From Nocardia uniformis NBRC 13702 (lineage in GTDB: Bacteria; Actinomycetota; Actinomycetes; Mycobacteriales; Mycobacteriaceae), in assembly GCF_001613345.1 (NCBI RefSeq), contig NZ_BDCE01000039.1, forward strand, positions 59,804-123,803: a stretch of DNA of 64,000 bases, in the 5' to 3' direction. Both the position numbers and the translations under genes were made by a program. The notes under the pieces are model-generated. The model made no database searches and was not told the origin of the DNA. It saw nothing but the letters and a program-made list of their open reading frames with translations. Positions 27,633 through 36,525 of this stretch are shown here, piece after piece. The stretch's first letter is position 1; each line of letters begins with the position of its first letter.

Positions 27633-29177
27633 ATGACTACCCAGCAGCAGCGCGCCGATCACGAGGTCGTGGTGGTCGGCGCCGGATTCGGCGGTATCGG
27701 CGCCGGTATCGCCCTACAGCGCAAGGGCATCCACGACTTCGTGATCGTGGACAAATGGGACCGGGTCGGCGGCACCTGGCATGCCAACACCTATCCCGGT
27801 GTGGCCGTGGATATTCCGTCGTTCATCTACAGCTTCTCCTATGAACAGCGCGGCGACTGGTCGCGGGTCTTCGCGCCCGGCGACGAATTGCGCGACTACG
27901 CCGACAGCATGGTCGACAAGTACGGGTTGCGGCGGAAGTTGGTGCTCAACACCACGATTACCGGAGCCGAGTACGACGAGGACGGCGGGCTGTGGCGGCT
28001 GCGTACCGATAGCGGACGAACGCTGACCGCCCGGTTCGTGGTGATGGCGATCGGCGGGCTGGAACGGCCGAAAATGCCTGAGATTCCCGGATTGCAGGAC
28101 TTCGGTGGGTCGCTGATCCATACCGCGCTGTGGAATCACGACGTGGCGCTGACGGGTAAGCGGGTGGCGGTGATCGGGACCGGTGCGACCGCGCTGCAAT
28201 TGGTGCCCGCCATTGTCGACGAGGTCGAGCATTTGACCGTCTTCCAACGCACACCGATCTGGGTCTTCCCGAAACGCGATGCGGCGGTGCGAGGTTGGGG
28301 CCGGACGGTACTCGAAACGCCGTGGCTGCGATCCGGTATCCGCCTGGTCGGCACGGTCGCGACCGAGATCGGTATGGGCGGGATGGTGGTGGGGCCGGGC
28401 TGGCTCACCGATACCGGACGACGACTGGCGGAGATTCCGGCGCGGCGGTGGATGCGGTCGCAGGTGCACGATCCGGTGCTGCGCGAGAAGCTGATTCCCC
28501 GCTACGGCCTCGGCTGTAAGCGGCCGTCCATGTCGAACGAGTACCTGTCCACCTTCAATCGCGACGACGTCGATCTCGTCACCGACTCGATCGTGCGGGT
28601 GGATCAGCGCGGGGTGATCACGGTCGACGGGGTGCGGCACGATGTCGATGTCCTCATCTGCGCGACGGGATTCAAACTGTGGGAAAAGGACTCGATTCCG
28701 CCTTTCCCGGTGATCGGACGTGAGCGGACCAGCCTCGCCGATTTCTGGGATACGCAACGGTTCCAGGCCTACCACGGGGTGTCGGTCCCGGGGTTCCCGA
28801 ATATGTTCACCATTACCGGGCCCTACGGGTTCGTACTCGGCTCCTATATTTGGATGATCGAGGCGACCGCCGCACATCTGAGTCGCGCTATTGCCGAAAC
28901 CAAGCGGCGCGGTGAAACCGTCTGCGAGATCAGTCGATCCGCACATGACGAGTATTTCGCGAAATGCCTGCGACGGCAGGAGAAGAATTTCCTCTTCACC
29001 TCCGCCTGCGATGGATCGAATACGTACTACATCAATAGTCACGGTGATTCACCGTTCCGGCCGTCGACACACGGTGAGATGTATTGGCAGAACCGTCACT
29101 ACAACCTCGACGACTACCGGTACGGCACGCCGGCGCGCGCGCCGCACACCACCACCGTTCTCGAGGAGTCGATATGA
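27633..29177 (+). CDS. Baeyer-Villiger-type flavin monooxygenase
   Basis: 514 aa. FAD fold VVGAGFGGIGAGIAL (residues 14-28), GGTWHANTYPGVAVDIPSF, the family fingerprint FGGSLIHTALWNHD (FxGxxxHxxxW, but Asn replaces the usual Pro/Asp), the NADP fold VAVIGTGATALQLVP, and ICATGFK near residue 345. It would use NADPH and O2 to turn ketones into esters/lactones, or act as an FMO-type enzyme like MymA. Its stop overlaps the SDR start (ATGA). Confidence 0.88.
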   Translation: MTTQQQRADHEVVVVGAGFGGIGAGIALQRKGIHDFVIVDKWDRVGGTWHANTYPGVAVDIPSFIYSFSYEQRGDWSRVFAPGDELRDYADSMVDKYGLRRKLVLNTTITGAEYDEDGGLWRLRTDSGRTLTARFVVMAIGGLERPKMPEIPGLQDFGGSLIHTALWNHDVALTGKRVAVIGTGATALQLVPAIVDEVEHLTVFQRTPIWVFPKRDAAVRGWGRTVLETPWLRSGIRLVGTVATEIGMGGMVVGPGWLTDTGRRLAEIPARRWMRSQVHDPVLREKLIPRYGLGCKRPSMSNEYLSTFNRDDVDLVTDSIVRVDQRGVITVDGVRHDVDVLICATGFKLWEKDSIPPFPVIGRERTSLADFWDTQRFQAYHGVSVPGFPNMFTITGPYGFVLGSYIWMIEATAAHLSRAIAETKRRGETVCEISRSAHDEYFAKCLRRQEKNFLFTSACDGSNTYYINSHGDSPFRPSTHGEMYWQNRHYNLDDYRYGTPARAPHTTTVLEESI

Positions 29178-30112
29178 AACTCAATGACATTCGGCCCCGG
29201 CTGGTAGTGGTGACCGGAGCGGGCAGCGGAATCGGACGTTCGGTCGCGCTCCGGTTCGCGCGCGGCGAAACGCATGTGGTGGTCTCCGATATCGATCTCG
29301 ATGCCGCACTCGCTACCGAGGCGATGATCCACGCACGGGGTGGTCGGGCTTCGGCGGCACGTCTGGACGTCACCGATCCGCAGGCGTGGGAACTGTTCGC
29401 CCGCAGTGTCCTCGCCGACCACGGCGTCGCGGATGTGCTCGTCAACAATGCCGGAATCGTGGTCGGCGGGTCGTTTTTGGATATGCGGCCCGCCGACTGG
29501 GATCGCCAACTCGGGGTGAACCTGCTCGGGGTGGTGCACGGCTGCCGCGCATTCGGGCGGCAGATGGTCGACAACGGGCAGCGCGGGCATATCGTGAATA
29601 TCGCGTCGGCTGCGGCCTTCACACCGACGCCGGTCATGTCGGCGTACTCGGTATCCAAGGCCGGGGTGAAGATGCTCACCGAATGCCTGCGGCTCGAGCT
29701 GGGGCCCAAGGGGATCGGGGTGAGCGCGATCTGCCCCGGCTTCATCAATACCGGTATCGGTGAGCACGCCGTCACGGTCGGTGTCGACGAGGCCATGATC
29801 TTGCGGGGTAAGGAGTTCGCGCACAAGCTCCAGGAGGTGGCGGAGCGGCTGCCGTTCGCACCGATGAGCCCGGATCTGGTGGCGCGCGCCGTCGTCCGCG
29901 CGGTGCGCTACGACCTGGCCGTTGTGCCGGTGCGGCCCGAAGCCTGGTTGGGGTATGCCCTGATGCGGATCGCGCCGGGCCTCAATCGCCGTCTTACCCA
30001 ACCGTTCTCGACCGAACGGCTGACGCAGCTGGCCGGGTGGGCACTACAGCAGCTCGAGGGGCAGGCGGCTCCGGCCGACAGAGCACCGACACCCGCGGCG
30101 GTGCGGCGATGA
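29174..30112 (+). CDS. Short-chain dehydrogenase/reductase
   Basis: 312 aa from the ATG inside ATGA with the monooxygenase stop. TGAGSGIGRSVALRF cofactor loop (residues 14-28), an Asp at the end of strand 2 (VSDIDL) pointing to NAD(H), NNAGIVVGG, and catalytic Ser...YSVSKAG. C-terminal extension of about 50 residues, common in actinobacterial SDRs of lipid or sterol pathways. Probably makes or removes the ketone handled by the monooxygenase. Its stop overlaps the next start. Confidence 0.88.
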   Translation: MKLNDIRPRLVVVTGAGSGIGRSVALRFARGETHVVVSDIDLDAALATEAMIHARGGRASAARLDVTDPQAWELFARSVLADHGVADVLVNNAGIVVGGSFLDMRPADWDRQLGVNLLGVVHGCRAFGRQMVDNGQRGHIVNIASAAAFTPTPVMSAYSVSKAGVKMLTECLRLELGPKGIGVSAICPGFINTGIGEHAVTVGVDEAMILRGKEFAHKLQEVAERLPFAPMSPDLVARAVVRAVRYDLAVVPVRPEAWLGYALMRIAPGLNRRLTQPFSTERLTQLAGWALQQLEGQAAPADRAPTPAAVRR

Positions 30113-31170
30113 CCGCACGCGCCCATACCATCAAAATCGCGGAGGTGGTGCGTGAGACCGCCGACGCGCGCACCCTCGTCTTCGATATACCGGACGACCT
30201 GACCGCGCGGTTCTCGTATCGGCCCGGACAGTTCCTGACGCTGCGGGTGCCCAGTGAGCGCACCGGGTCGGTGGCGCGGTGCTATTCGCTGTGCAGCAGT
30301 CCGCACTGTGATGACCGGCTGGCGGTGACGGTGAAGCGCACCGCGGGCGGGTACGCGTCGAATCTGCTGTGCGATATCACCATTGCCGGTGATCCGGTGA
30401 CGGTATTGGAGCCGCTGGGGACCTTCGGTCCACGCGGTCTCGACGGTGATCTGCTGCTGGCGGCGGGCGGTAGCGGGATCACGCCGATCATGTCGATTAT
30501 CAAATCGGTCTTGGTCGTGGGGCGCGGGAGCGTGGTGCTGCTGTACGCGAACCGCGATCGGCGGTCGGTGATCTTCGGGCGGGAGCTGGCGGAGCTGGAG
30601 CGTCGCCACCCGAAACGTCTACGTGTACTGCACTGGTGGGAATCCGACCGGGGTCTGCCCACGTCGCGCCGGGTCGCCGAAGCGCTGCGACGGCACCGCA
30701 AACGCGAGTGGTATATCTGTGGGCCACTGGGATTCACGACGGTGCTGCGCTCGGCGGCCGCGTCGCTGCGAGTGCCCACCCATCAGATCCACCTGGAGGA
30801 GTTTCGCTCGCTGGCGAGTAATCCCTTCGAAGAACCCACTCCCCCACGGGAATCCGCCACGCGCGCACCGCTGACCACCGCCGCTCCCGGCCGCAGCGCG
30901 GCCCTCGAAGTCGACATCGACGGGCGGACACATCACTTCCGGTGGCCGCGCACCGAACGGCTGCTGGATGTCCTGCTGAACAACGGGATCAACGCACCGT
31001 ACGTATGCCGGGAATCGGCGTGCGGTACCTGCGTCTGTGCGGTGAAGCGCGGGCGCACCCGAATGGTTCGCAATGAGGCGCTCATCGATGCCGAACTCGA
31101 GCAAGGGCTGACACTTGCCTGCCAGACTCTGCCGGAGTCCGACGACGTGCGGATCACCTTCGAACAATAG
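30109..31170 (+). CDS. Ferredoxin-NAD(P) reductase with C-terminal 2Fe-2S (KshB-like)
   Basis: 353 aa from the ATG within the overlapping ATGA. The FAD domain is marked by RCYSLCSSP and GGYASNLL, the NAD domain by LAAGGSGITPIMSII, and the plant-type 2Fe-2S domain by CRESACGTC (Cx4CxxC) with a last Cys in TLACQTLP. Same layout as KshB/HmpX electron donors of Rieske oxygenases. No terminal oxygenase is encoded here, so it may serve the diiron-like hydrolases or an oxygenase elsewhere. Confidence 0.88.
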   Translation: MTARAHTIKIAEVVRETADARTLVFDIPDDLTARFSYRPGQFLTLRVPSERTGSVARCYSLCSSPHCDDRLAVTVKRTAGGYASNLLCDITIAGDPVTVLEPLGTFGPRGLDGDLLLAAGGSGITPIMSIIKSVLVVGRGSVVLLYANRDRRSVIFGRELAELERRHPKRLRVLHWWESDRGLPTSRRVAEALRRHRKREWYICGPLGFTTVLRSAAASLRVPTHQIHLEEFRSLASNPFEEPTPPRESATRAPLTTAAPGRSAALEVDIDGRTHHFRWPRTERLLDVLLNNGINAPYVCRESACGTCVCAVKRGRTRMVRNEALIDAELEQGLTLACQTLPESDDVRITFEQ

Positions 31171-31189
31171 CGGTGCGGTGGTGGAGCTC

Positions 31190-31933
31190 TCACACCATGG
31201 CAAAAGCCAGGTGTGCGGGCTTGCGCACATCCACGGCCACCTTGTTGAGCTGGGCGACGGAATCCAGCACCGCGGTCGCGATGGTCGTGACATGTTCGGC
31301 GAAGCGTTCGGCGGTCATGTGCTCGTCGCGGGAGCGGTTCGCGCCCAGGTACCACTCGGTGGCGGATCCGACCGCGCCGAAGATCGCATACGTCGTCAAC
31401 TCCAGGCTGCCGGTGTCGACCAGTTGCCCCTCGAGCTGCTCCTCGACAATGCGCGCCACCAGCAGCGCGGATCGCTGTGACACCTCGAGGGCGCGTTCGG
31501 GTTGGTCGGTCTGCTGCGCCATGCGACCGTGCACCAGGAAACGGAAGACCTCGGGGCGCTCCTCGACCTCGGCCACGTATTCGGCAATACCCACGCACAG
31601 CAGGTCGGCGACCGAGTCATCCAGGAGATTCACCCGATCCAGCACGCGATCGAACAGCCTGGTCTGTACGCGTTCGAGGATGGCGAGGTACAGGTCCGTC
31701 TTATCGTCGAAGTGCCGGTACAGCTTGGGTTTCGCACAGCCGGCGGCGCGGGCGATATCGTCCATGCTCACATCGGGACCGTGCTCGGCCAGCGCGCGGA
31801 GAGCGGCATCGACGAAATCCGCCCGAACCTGCTCGCGATGCGCACGCCACCGTTCGGTGCGGGCATCGGGCCGAGATCCGGCTCCCGAGTTCCGCTTCGC
31901 GGCGCGGGAGACCTTCTTATCGGCAGCCGACAT
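31190..31933 (-). CDS. TetR-family regulator of the monooxygenase operon
   Basis: 247 aa. A basic N-terminal arm (residues 1-32, Arg/Lys-rich) precedes the helix-turn-helix (MDDIARAAGCAKPKLYRHF). Convergent with the catabolic operon, 19 bp from its end. A TACCGCCGGTA palindrome lies 18 bp upstream of its start and matches the tandem operators before both monooxygenase loci, so autoregulation and control of both loci are inferred. Ligand probably a hydrophobic pathway intermediate. Confidence 0.85.
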   Translation of the reverse strand: MSAADKKVSRAAKRNSGAGSRPDARTERWRAHREQVRADFVDAALRALAEHGPDVSMDDIARAAGCAKPKLYRHFDDKTDLYLAILERVQTRLFDRVLDRVNLLDDSVADLLCVGIAEYVAEVEERPEVFRFLVHGRMAQQTDQPERALEVSQRSALLVARIVEEQLEGQLVDTGSLELTTYAIFGAVGSATEWYLGANRSRDEHMTAERFAEHVTTIATAVLDSVAQLNKVAVDVRKPAHLAFAMV

Positions 31934-31950
31934 ATCGTCATAATATGCGA

Positions 31951-31961
31951 TACCGCCGGTA
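31951..31961 (-). promoter_or_regulatory. TACYGNYRGTA operator upstream of TetR gene
   Basis: TACCGCCGGTA, a perfect 5-1-5 palindrome, 18 bp upstream of the TetR start at 31933. Same type as the sites at 25801-25827 and 57085-57112. Confidence 0.55.
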
Positions 31962-32047
31962 CCGGGTCGGTTGCCCGCGTCATCGAGCCCGCGCCACCAC
32001 CCGGCCGAGCCGCTGGGCGCGGACGATCCGGGTGGTCGAACGGCGTG

Positions 32048-33277
32048 TCAGTACTGGCCGCCCGGTTGGTCCGGTCGGTGCCCGCCCGCCTGCGGGTCGC
32101 GGAGCCGGTGGGTCTGCCTGCTTTGGTCCACCGACAGCTGACGGGGCGGTTCCGGCAGTCGGTTGCCCATATCGAGTGGGGTGTCGACCGGGGTGCGGGC
32201 GTCGGCTTCGGCGGCGCGGACGGCGCGTTCGGTGGCCGGGTCGGTCGCGGTATCGAACCAGTCGGCGACCTCGTCGGAATCGTCCTGGGGACGTTCGGCG
32301 GAATCTCCGTCCGGCGCGGGCTCGTAGCGGAAGGTGCCGTCTTCGCCCTTCTCGGCGAAGTTGCGCGCGAAACCCTCCAGGGCCTTGCCGAAATCGCTGG
32401 GCACCAGCCACACCTTGTTGGCGTCACCCTTCGCCACCTGGGGCAGGGTTTGCATGTACTGGTAGGCCAGCAGTTCGGGAGTCGGTTTGCCGGATTTGAT
32501 GGCGGCGAACACCTTCTCGATAGCCTTCGCCTCGCCTTGGGCCTGCAGATAGGCGGCAGCGCGCTCACCCTGGGCACGCAGGATGCGGCCCTGGCGCTCA
32601 CCCTCGGCGGAGAGGATCGTGGACTGCTTCGCGCCCTCGGCGGAGAGGATCTGCGCCTGCTTCTGCCCCTCGGCGGTTTTGATGGCCGCCTCACGCTGAC
32701 CTTCGGCGGTGAGGATGATGGCGCGCTTCTCCCGGTCGGCCTTCATCTGCTTCTCCATCGATTCCTGAATCGACGGCGGCGGATCGATGGCCTTGAGCTC
32801 CACGCGCGAGACCCGCAGACCCCAGCGGCCGGTGGCCTCGTCGAGCACCCCACGCAATTGGCTATTGATGAAGTCGCGGGAGGTGAGCGTCTCCTCCAAT
32901 GTCATACCGCCCACCACATTGCGCAGGGTGGTGACGGTCAACTGCTCGACCGCGGCAATGTAGTTCGAGATCTCGTACACCGCGGCCTGCGGCGTGGTGA
33001 CCTGGAAGTAGACCACCGAGTCGATCTGCACGGTCAGGTTGTCCTGCGTGATCACCGGCTGAGGTGGGAACGACACCACCCGCTCGCGCAGATCCACCTT
33101 GGCGCGAATGCGGTCGGCGAACGGCACCAGGAAGGTCAACTGCCCGGAAACCGTGCGCGAATAGCGGCCCAGCCGTTCGATAACCGCCGCCTCCGCCTGT
33201 GGCACCAATGCCACCGACTTGAAGACGGCGACCACGGCCAGCAGGATCAAAACCCCCGCGACAATGCCCAACAGCAT
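32048..33277 (-). CDS. SPFH/Band-7 (stomatin-like) membrane protein
   Basis: 409 aa from the ATG at 33277, 2 bp after the NfeD stop. N-terminal membrane helix (residues 1-20), SPFH domain (AAVIERLGRYSRTV, then VSFPPQPVITQDNLTVQID), then a long alanine/glutamate coiled coil with repeated AEGQ/AEGE heptads (residues about 180-260), and a variable Arg/Asp-rich C terminus. Oligomeric scaffold of membrane microdomains. The NfeD-SPFH pair is widespread and corresponds to Rv1487-Rv1488. Confidence 0.9.
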   Translation of the reverse strand: MLLGIVAGVLILLAVVAVFKSVALVPQAEAAVIERLGRYSRTVSGQLTFLVPFADRIRAKVDLRERVVSFPPQPVITQDNLTVQIDSVVYFQVTTPQAAVYEISNYIAAVEQLTVTTLRNVVGGMTLEETLTSRDFINSQLRGVLDEATGRWGLRVSRVELKAIDPPPSIQESMEKQMKADREKRAIILTAEGQREAAIKTAEGQKQAQILSAEGAKQSTILSAEGERQGRILRAQGERAAAYLQAQGEAKAIEKVFAAIKSGKPTPELLAYQYMQTLPQVAKGDANKVWLVPSDFGKALEGFARNFAEKGEDGTFRYEPAPDGDSAERPQDDSDEVADWFDTATDPATERAVRAAEADARTPVDTPLDMGNRLPEPPRQLSVDQSRQTHRLRDPQAGGHRPDQPGGQY

Positions 33278-33279
33278 GA

Positions 33280-33720
33280 CTACGGCCCCTTCCATACGAC
33301 GGCGGTCGCGCCGTCGATCTCCATGACATAGACGGTCGCGCCCGCCGGATAGCTCTCGGTGGCGTCCAGCGGACGCGCGGTCCACTCCTGCCCGTCCAAT
33401 TTCACCAGCCCGCCGTTCTCGTCGACCGCCCGCAATACCGTGGCCGACTTACCCTGGAGCGCCTCCATACCCATCGGGGTGTGGGGCACAATCGCGTAGC
33501 GCCGCAACAGAATAGGCCGGACCACCAACATGAGCGCGATGGAGCTGATCGCGAAAACCACCGCATCGATAATGAGCGAGGAGCCGGTGAACGCGCTCAC
33601 GCCCGCGGTGGCGAGCGCCGCGCTGCCCAACATGAGCAGCGTGAAATCACCAATGAGCATCTCTGCCGCCGCGAGCACAATCCCCGCGATCAGCCAAATG
33701 ATTGCGGCCACGAACTCCAC
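33280..33720 (-). CDS. NfeD-family membrane protein
   Basis: 146 aa from a GTG at 33720 (VEFVAAIIWLIAG). Three to four membrane helices, then a C-terminal OB-fold (MGMEALQGKSATVLRAVDEN ... LDGQEWTARP) typical of NfeD. It partners the SPFH protein, whose ATG follows 2 bp after this stop. The GTG is preferred because longer readings add Arg-rich sequence antisense to the DUF3097 gene. Confidence 0.85.
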   Translation of the reverse strand: MEFVAAIIWLIAGIVLAAAEMLIGDFTLLMLGSAALATAGVSAFTGSSLIIDAVVFAISSIALMLVVRPILLRRYAIVPHTPMGMEALQGKSATVLRAVDENGGLVKLDGQEWTARPLDATESYPAGATVYVMEIDGATAVVWKGP

Positions 33721-33861
33721 AGTAGTCGTTTCGGTGCGTCGGGGCCGGGTAACCGTCACTGCCGTCACCCGTATTCGGGCACGGCGGCGCGCAGCCGCGA
33801 TTTCGGTGACCCGCCGCGCCGCGCACCCGCGATCGCGGACGGTCCCGGTACGGTCGTTCGG

Positions 33862-34689
33862 GTGAGCGGGCGTGACATCTATGGCGGTGACATCTATTCC
33901 GGACATTCCAGGACACGGAAGCGCGAGATACCGAGGGTGGTCGCCGAACGCGATCTGGTGGCCGAGGACGCCGCCACCGGATTCTGCGGTGCCGTAGTCG
34001 GTTTCGACCGCAGCTATGACGGCGAGTTCGTGAAACTCGAGGATGGCAAGGGCCGGGTGCGGTTGTTCGCCATGCGTGAGGCCGCGTTCCTCATCGATGG
34101 ACATCCGGTGACGCTGGTGCGGCCCACCGCGACCGCGCCGAAGCAGCCGACGAGGTCGGCCTCGGGTTCGACGCGGGTGGCGGGATTGCGAGCCCGGGTG
34201 GCGCAGGCCAGTCGGATCTGGGTGGAGGGCGTGCACGATGCCGCGCTCGTGGAACGGGTGTGGGGGCACGATCTGCGGGTCGAGGGCGTGGTGGTCGAAC
34301 ACCTCGAGGGGCTCGACAATCTGGCGCAGCGGCTCACCGAATTCGGGCCCGGCCCCGGACAGCGCGTCGGGGTGCTGGTGGACCATCTGGTGACCGGATC
34401 CAAGGAGACCGGCCTCACCACCGGACTGGGTCCGCACGTGCTCGTCACCGGGCATCCGTATATCGACGTGTGGGAGGCGGTGCGGCCCGCCGCCGTCGGC
34501 ATTCGAGAATGGCCGAAGGTTCCGCGCGGCGAGGACTGGAAAACCGGCATCTGCGACCGACTCGGTTGGGGCACACCGCAAGACGGCTGGCGGCGGGTCT
34601 ACAACTCGGTGTCCAGTTTCCGGGATTTGGAAAGTCCGCTGATCGGGGCCGTCGAACGATTGATCGACTTCGTGACCGAACCGCAGTAG
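33862..34689 (+). CDS. DUF3097-family protein with Toprim-like segment
   Basis: 275 aa from a GTG at 33862 (SGRDIYGGDIYSGH). A basic N-terminal part is followed by RIWVEGVHDAALVERVWG and later LVDHLV, a Glu...His-Asp pattern resembling Toprim domains of RNase M5-like and DnaG-like proteins. It ends WKTGICDRLGWGTPQDGWRR, which looks diagnostic for this actinobacterial family. Cytoplasmic; activity unknown, nucleic-acid processing is inference. Divergent from NfeD and 22 bp ahead of the next gene. Confidence 0.7.
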   Translation: MSGRDIYGGDIYSGHSRTRKREIPRVVAERDLVAEDAATGFCGAVVGFDRSYDGEFVKLEDGKGRVRLFAMREAAFLIDGHPVTLVRPTATAPKQPTRSASGSTRVAGLRARVAQASRIWVEGVHDAALVERVWGHDLRVEGVVVEHLEGLDNLAQRLTEFGPGPGQRVGVLVDHLVTGSKETGLTTGLGPHVLVTGHPYIDVWEAVRPAAVGIREWPKVPRGEDWKTGICDRLGWGTPQDGWRRVYNSVSSFRDLESPLIGAVERLIDFVTEPQ

Positions 34690-34711
34690 CCCTGCAGTTA
34701 TCCTCGTAGAC

Positions 34712-35521
34712 ATGAGTACCCCGAGCGCCACGCTGACCGTGTGGGCCGGCTCCTGGCTGGCCGGTGGCAGCGCCCCCGACGATGTACTGGACGCGCTGCG
34801 CGCCTGGGCACCCCGGCAGACCGTGGCCGCCGGGGATCCCGTCACCGGCGGTCACACGGGGCTGCCGTGGGCCGCCGACGATGGTGTCGACGCCGCACGG
34901 GGCGCCGGAATCATGGCGCTGCTCAAACTGATTCGCGAGTCGGTCAGTGCGCCGGGCGCTCGGTTGCGACTGGTACTGCCGGTGCCGGGCGATGTGCGCG
35001 GTCTGCCCGGCGGCACCGAATTCGCCGCCGCCGCAATGGAAACCGGCGAGGGACTGCTATTGGGTACACCCGGGACCATCGGCACCGGGCTGGTGCCGCT
35101 GTGGCCCGATGACGACACCCTGCAATGGACAGTGTTCTCCACACCGATACCGGTCGCCGAACCCGATATGCCGCTCGGCGAGGCCGAATACACCATGCGC
35201 CAGGCGGTTCGAGATGCCGCGGATGCTTTGCAGCTGCTCCAGACCACCCGCATGGAGGGTGGCCCCGCCGGGCCGCGCGAACTCATCGAGGCCGAACTCG
35301 CCAGCCATTCCAAGCACACCTACCCGGATTACCTACCGCTGCGCGCTCGTCGCATTCTCGATACCGCCGACCAGGTGGCCGCCATACTCACGGTCGCGGA
35401 ACGCGAACCGGCCGCCGCCCCGACCTCGGCCAGTGCGGCGGCCGCGCAGGAAACGCTGCTGCGTCCGCTGTGGAACGCCATCCGCTCCGCCCGGCTCGCC
35501 GCGGTGCACGCCACACCGTGA
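34712..35521 (+). CDS. Conserved hypothetical protein
   Basis: 269 aa, acidic and alanine-rich, no membrane helix or signal. Starts TLTVWAGSWLAGGSAPDDVL; the middle is a beta-rich LRLVLPVPGDVRGLPGG segment; a helix contains SHSKHTYPDYLPLRARRILD. It looks like a conserved protein of Mycobacteriales found near ferrochelatase/NfeD genes (possibly the Rv1486c position), but I cannot give it a function. Co-directional with the DUF3097 gene. Confidence 0.65.
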   Translation: MSTPSATLTVWAGSWLAGGSAPDDVLDALRAWAPRQTVAAGDPVTGGHTGLPWAADDGVDAARGAGIMALLKLIRESVSAPGARLRLVLPVPGDVRGLPGGTEFAAAAMETGEGLLLGTPGTIGTGLVPLWPDDDTLQWTVFSTPIPVAEPDMPLGEAEYTMRQAVRDAADALQLLQTTRMEGGPAGPRELIEAELASHSKHTYPDYLPLRARRILDTADQVAAILTVAEREPAAAPTSASAAAAQETLLRPLWNAIRSARLAAVHATP

Positions 35522-35534
35522 CCACGGACCCGGG

Positions 35535-36035
35535 TCAGAGGTTTTCGGCGAGCTCCTCGTAGTAGGACTTCATGGACGGGTAGTAGTCGTCGAAGCTCGG
35601 CAGTGGCGCGCCGAGTTCGGCCGCGACCAGGTTGTCGAGGTAGTACTCCCAGCCGGGGCCGACGCCACTGACATCGGCTTCGGGGTCGAGATGCTGAGTG
35701 AAGACGAGTTCGGTACCATCGGACCGTTCGGTGAGCACCACGTCCAGGAACCAACTTCCCGCCTCATCGATGGTCGATACCGCGAGGCGACGAGGCGGTT
35801 CGCAGGCGTCGACGCGCATTTCGAACCAGGGCTTTTCCTCTTCGAAACTCATCTGCACCTTGATGGTTCGCCCCGGGCCCGCCTCACCCTCCCAGGGGCC
35901 GAACCAGCGGGCGGTGCGGTCGGATTCGGTGACGCTCGCCCACACGTCGGCGGTGGGGGCGCGGAAGTGCCGGGTCAGGACCAGATCGCGGCCGGCTTCG
36001 GTGCGAAGCAGGCGTCCGGCGGGTGTTGGGGTCAT
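35535..36035 (-). CDS. SRPBCC/AHSA1-type ligand-binding protein
   Basis: 166 aa from an ATG overlapping the ArsR stop (ATGA), with a GGGAGAAC ribosome site. LVLTRHFRAPTADVWASVTE then ARWFGPWEG is the START-like fold opening; VLTERSDGTELVFTQHL is the long strand pair, and GWEYYLDNL precedes the C-terminal helix. AHSA1-type proteins cap hydrophobic ligands and are typically paired with an ArsR gene, as here. Ligand unknown. Confidence 0.85.
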   Translation of the reverse strand: MTPTPAGRLLRTEAGRDLVLTRHFRAPTADVWASVTESDRTARWFGPWEGEAGPGRTIKVQMSFEEEKPWFEMRVDACEPPRRLAVSTIDEAGSWFLDVVLTERSDGTELVFTQHLDPEADVSGVGPGWEYYLDNLVAAELGAPLPSFDDYYPSMKSYYEELAENL

Positions 36036-36397
36036 GCCGTGTTCTCCCTTGTGTCGACGCGGTCGGCCGGGCGTGCGCGCCGTTCGCGCCTGGTCCGGTA
36101 GACCTCGGTTTCCAGTGCGTCGAGGCGCGTTTCCCACTGCTCGGACCGCTCCAAGCGCGCGATCCAGTCCGCGATCTCGCGCAGCGGCGCGGAATCGAGG
36201 CTGTAGAAGCGCTGGCGGCCGACCAGTTCGTCGCACACCAGACCACTTTCGCGCAGCACCCGCAGGTGACGACTGATCGCGGGGCGACTGATAGGGAATC
36301 GCCCCGCGATATCACCGGCGGTGAGTCGGTCCGTGCGCAGCATCGTCAGAATCTCCCGGCGTACCGGGTCCGATATCGCTGCTGCCACCTCGTCCAC
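36032..36397 (-). CDS. ArsR-family winged-helix repressor
   Basis: 121 aa. SDPVRREILTMLRTDRLTAG, then the recognition helix RPAISRHLRVLRESGLV and wing GRQRFYSL. No Cys pair of the metal-sensing type, so it is more likely a PaaX/SRPBCC-linked ArsR that responds to an organic ligand. First gene of a two-gene operon. A GTAACC/GGTTAC dyad lies 10 bp upstream. Confidence 0.85.
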   Translation of the reverse strand: MDEVAAAISDPVRREILTMLRTDRLTAGDIAGRFPISRPAISRHLRVLRESGLVCDELVGRQRFYSLDSAPLREIADWIARLERSEQWETRLDALETEVYRTRRERRARPADRVDTRENTA

Positions 36398-36406
36398 GCG
36401 AGAACC

Positions 36407-36422
36407 GTAACCGATGGGTTAC
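36407..36422 (-). promoter_or_regulatory. Probable ArsR operator (GTAACC-4-GGTTAC)
   Basis: Perfect 6-4-6 inverted repeat immediately upstream of the ArsR start codon. Position suits autorepression of the ArsR-SRPBCC operon. Confidence 0.5.
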
Positions 36423-36525
36423 ACGTTTGTCGATGGTTGGCGACTGATGTCCTCCCGCTGTCGCCCGCGCTTGGCCCAGAATGGCTGCGGGGGCAATGCC
36501 GCCCCCGACATGGGAGGGAGTCACC

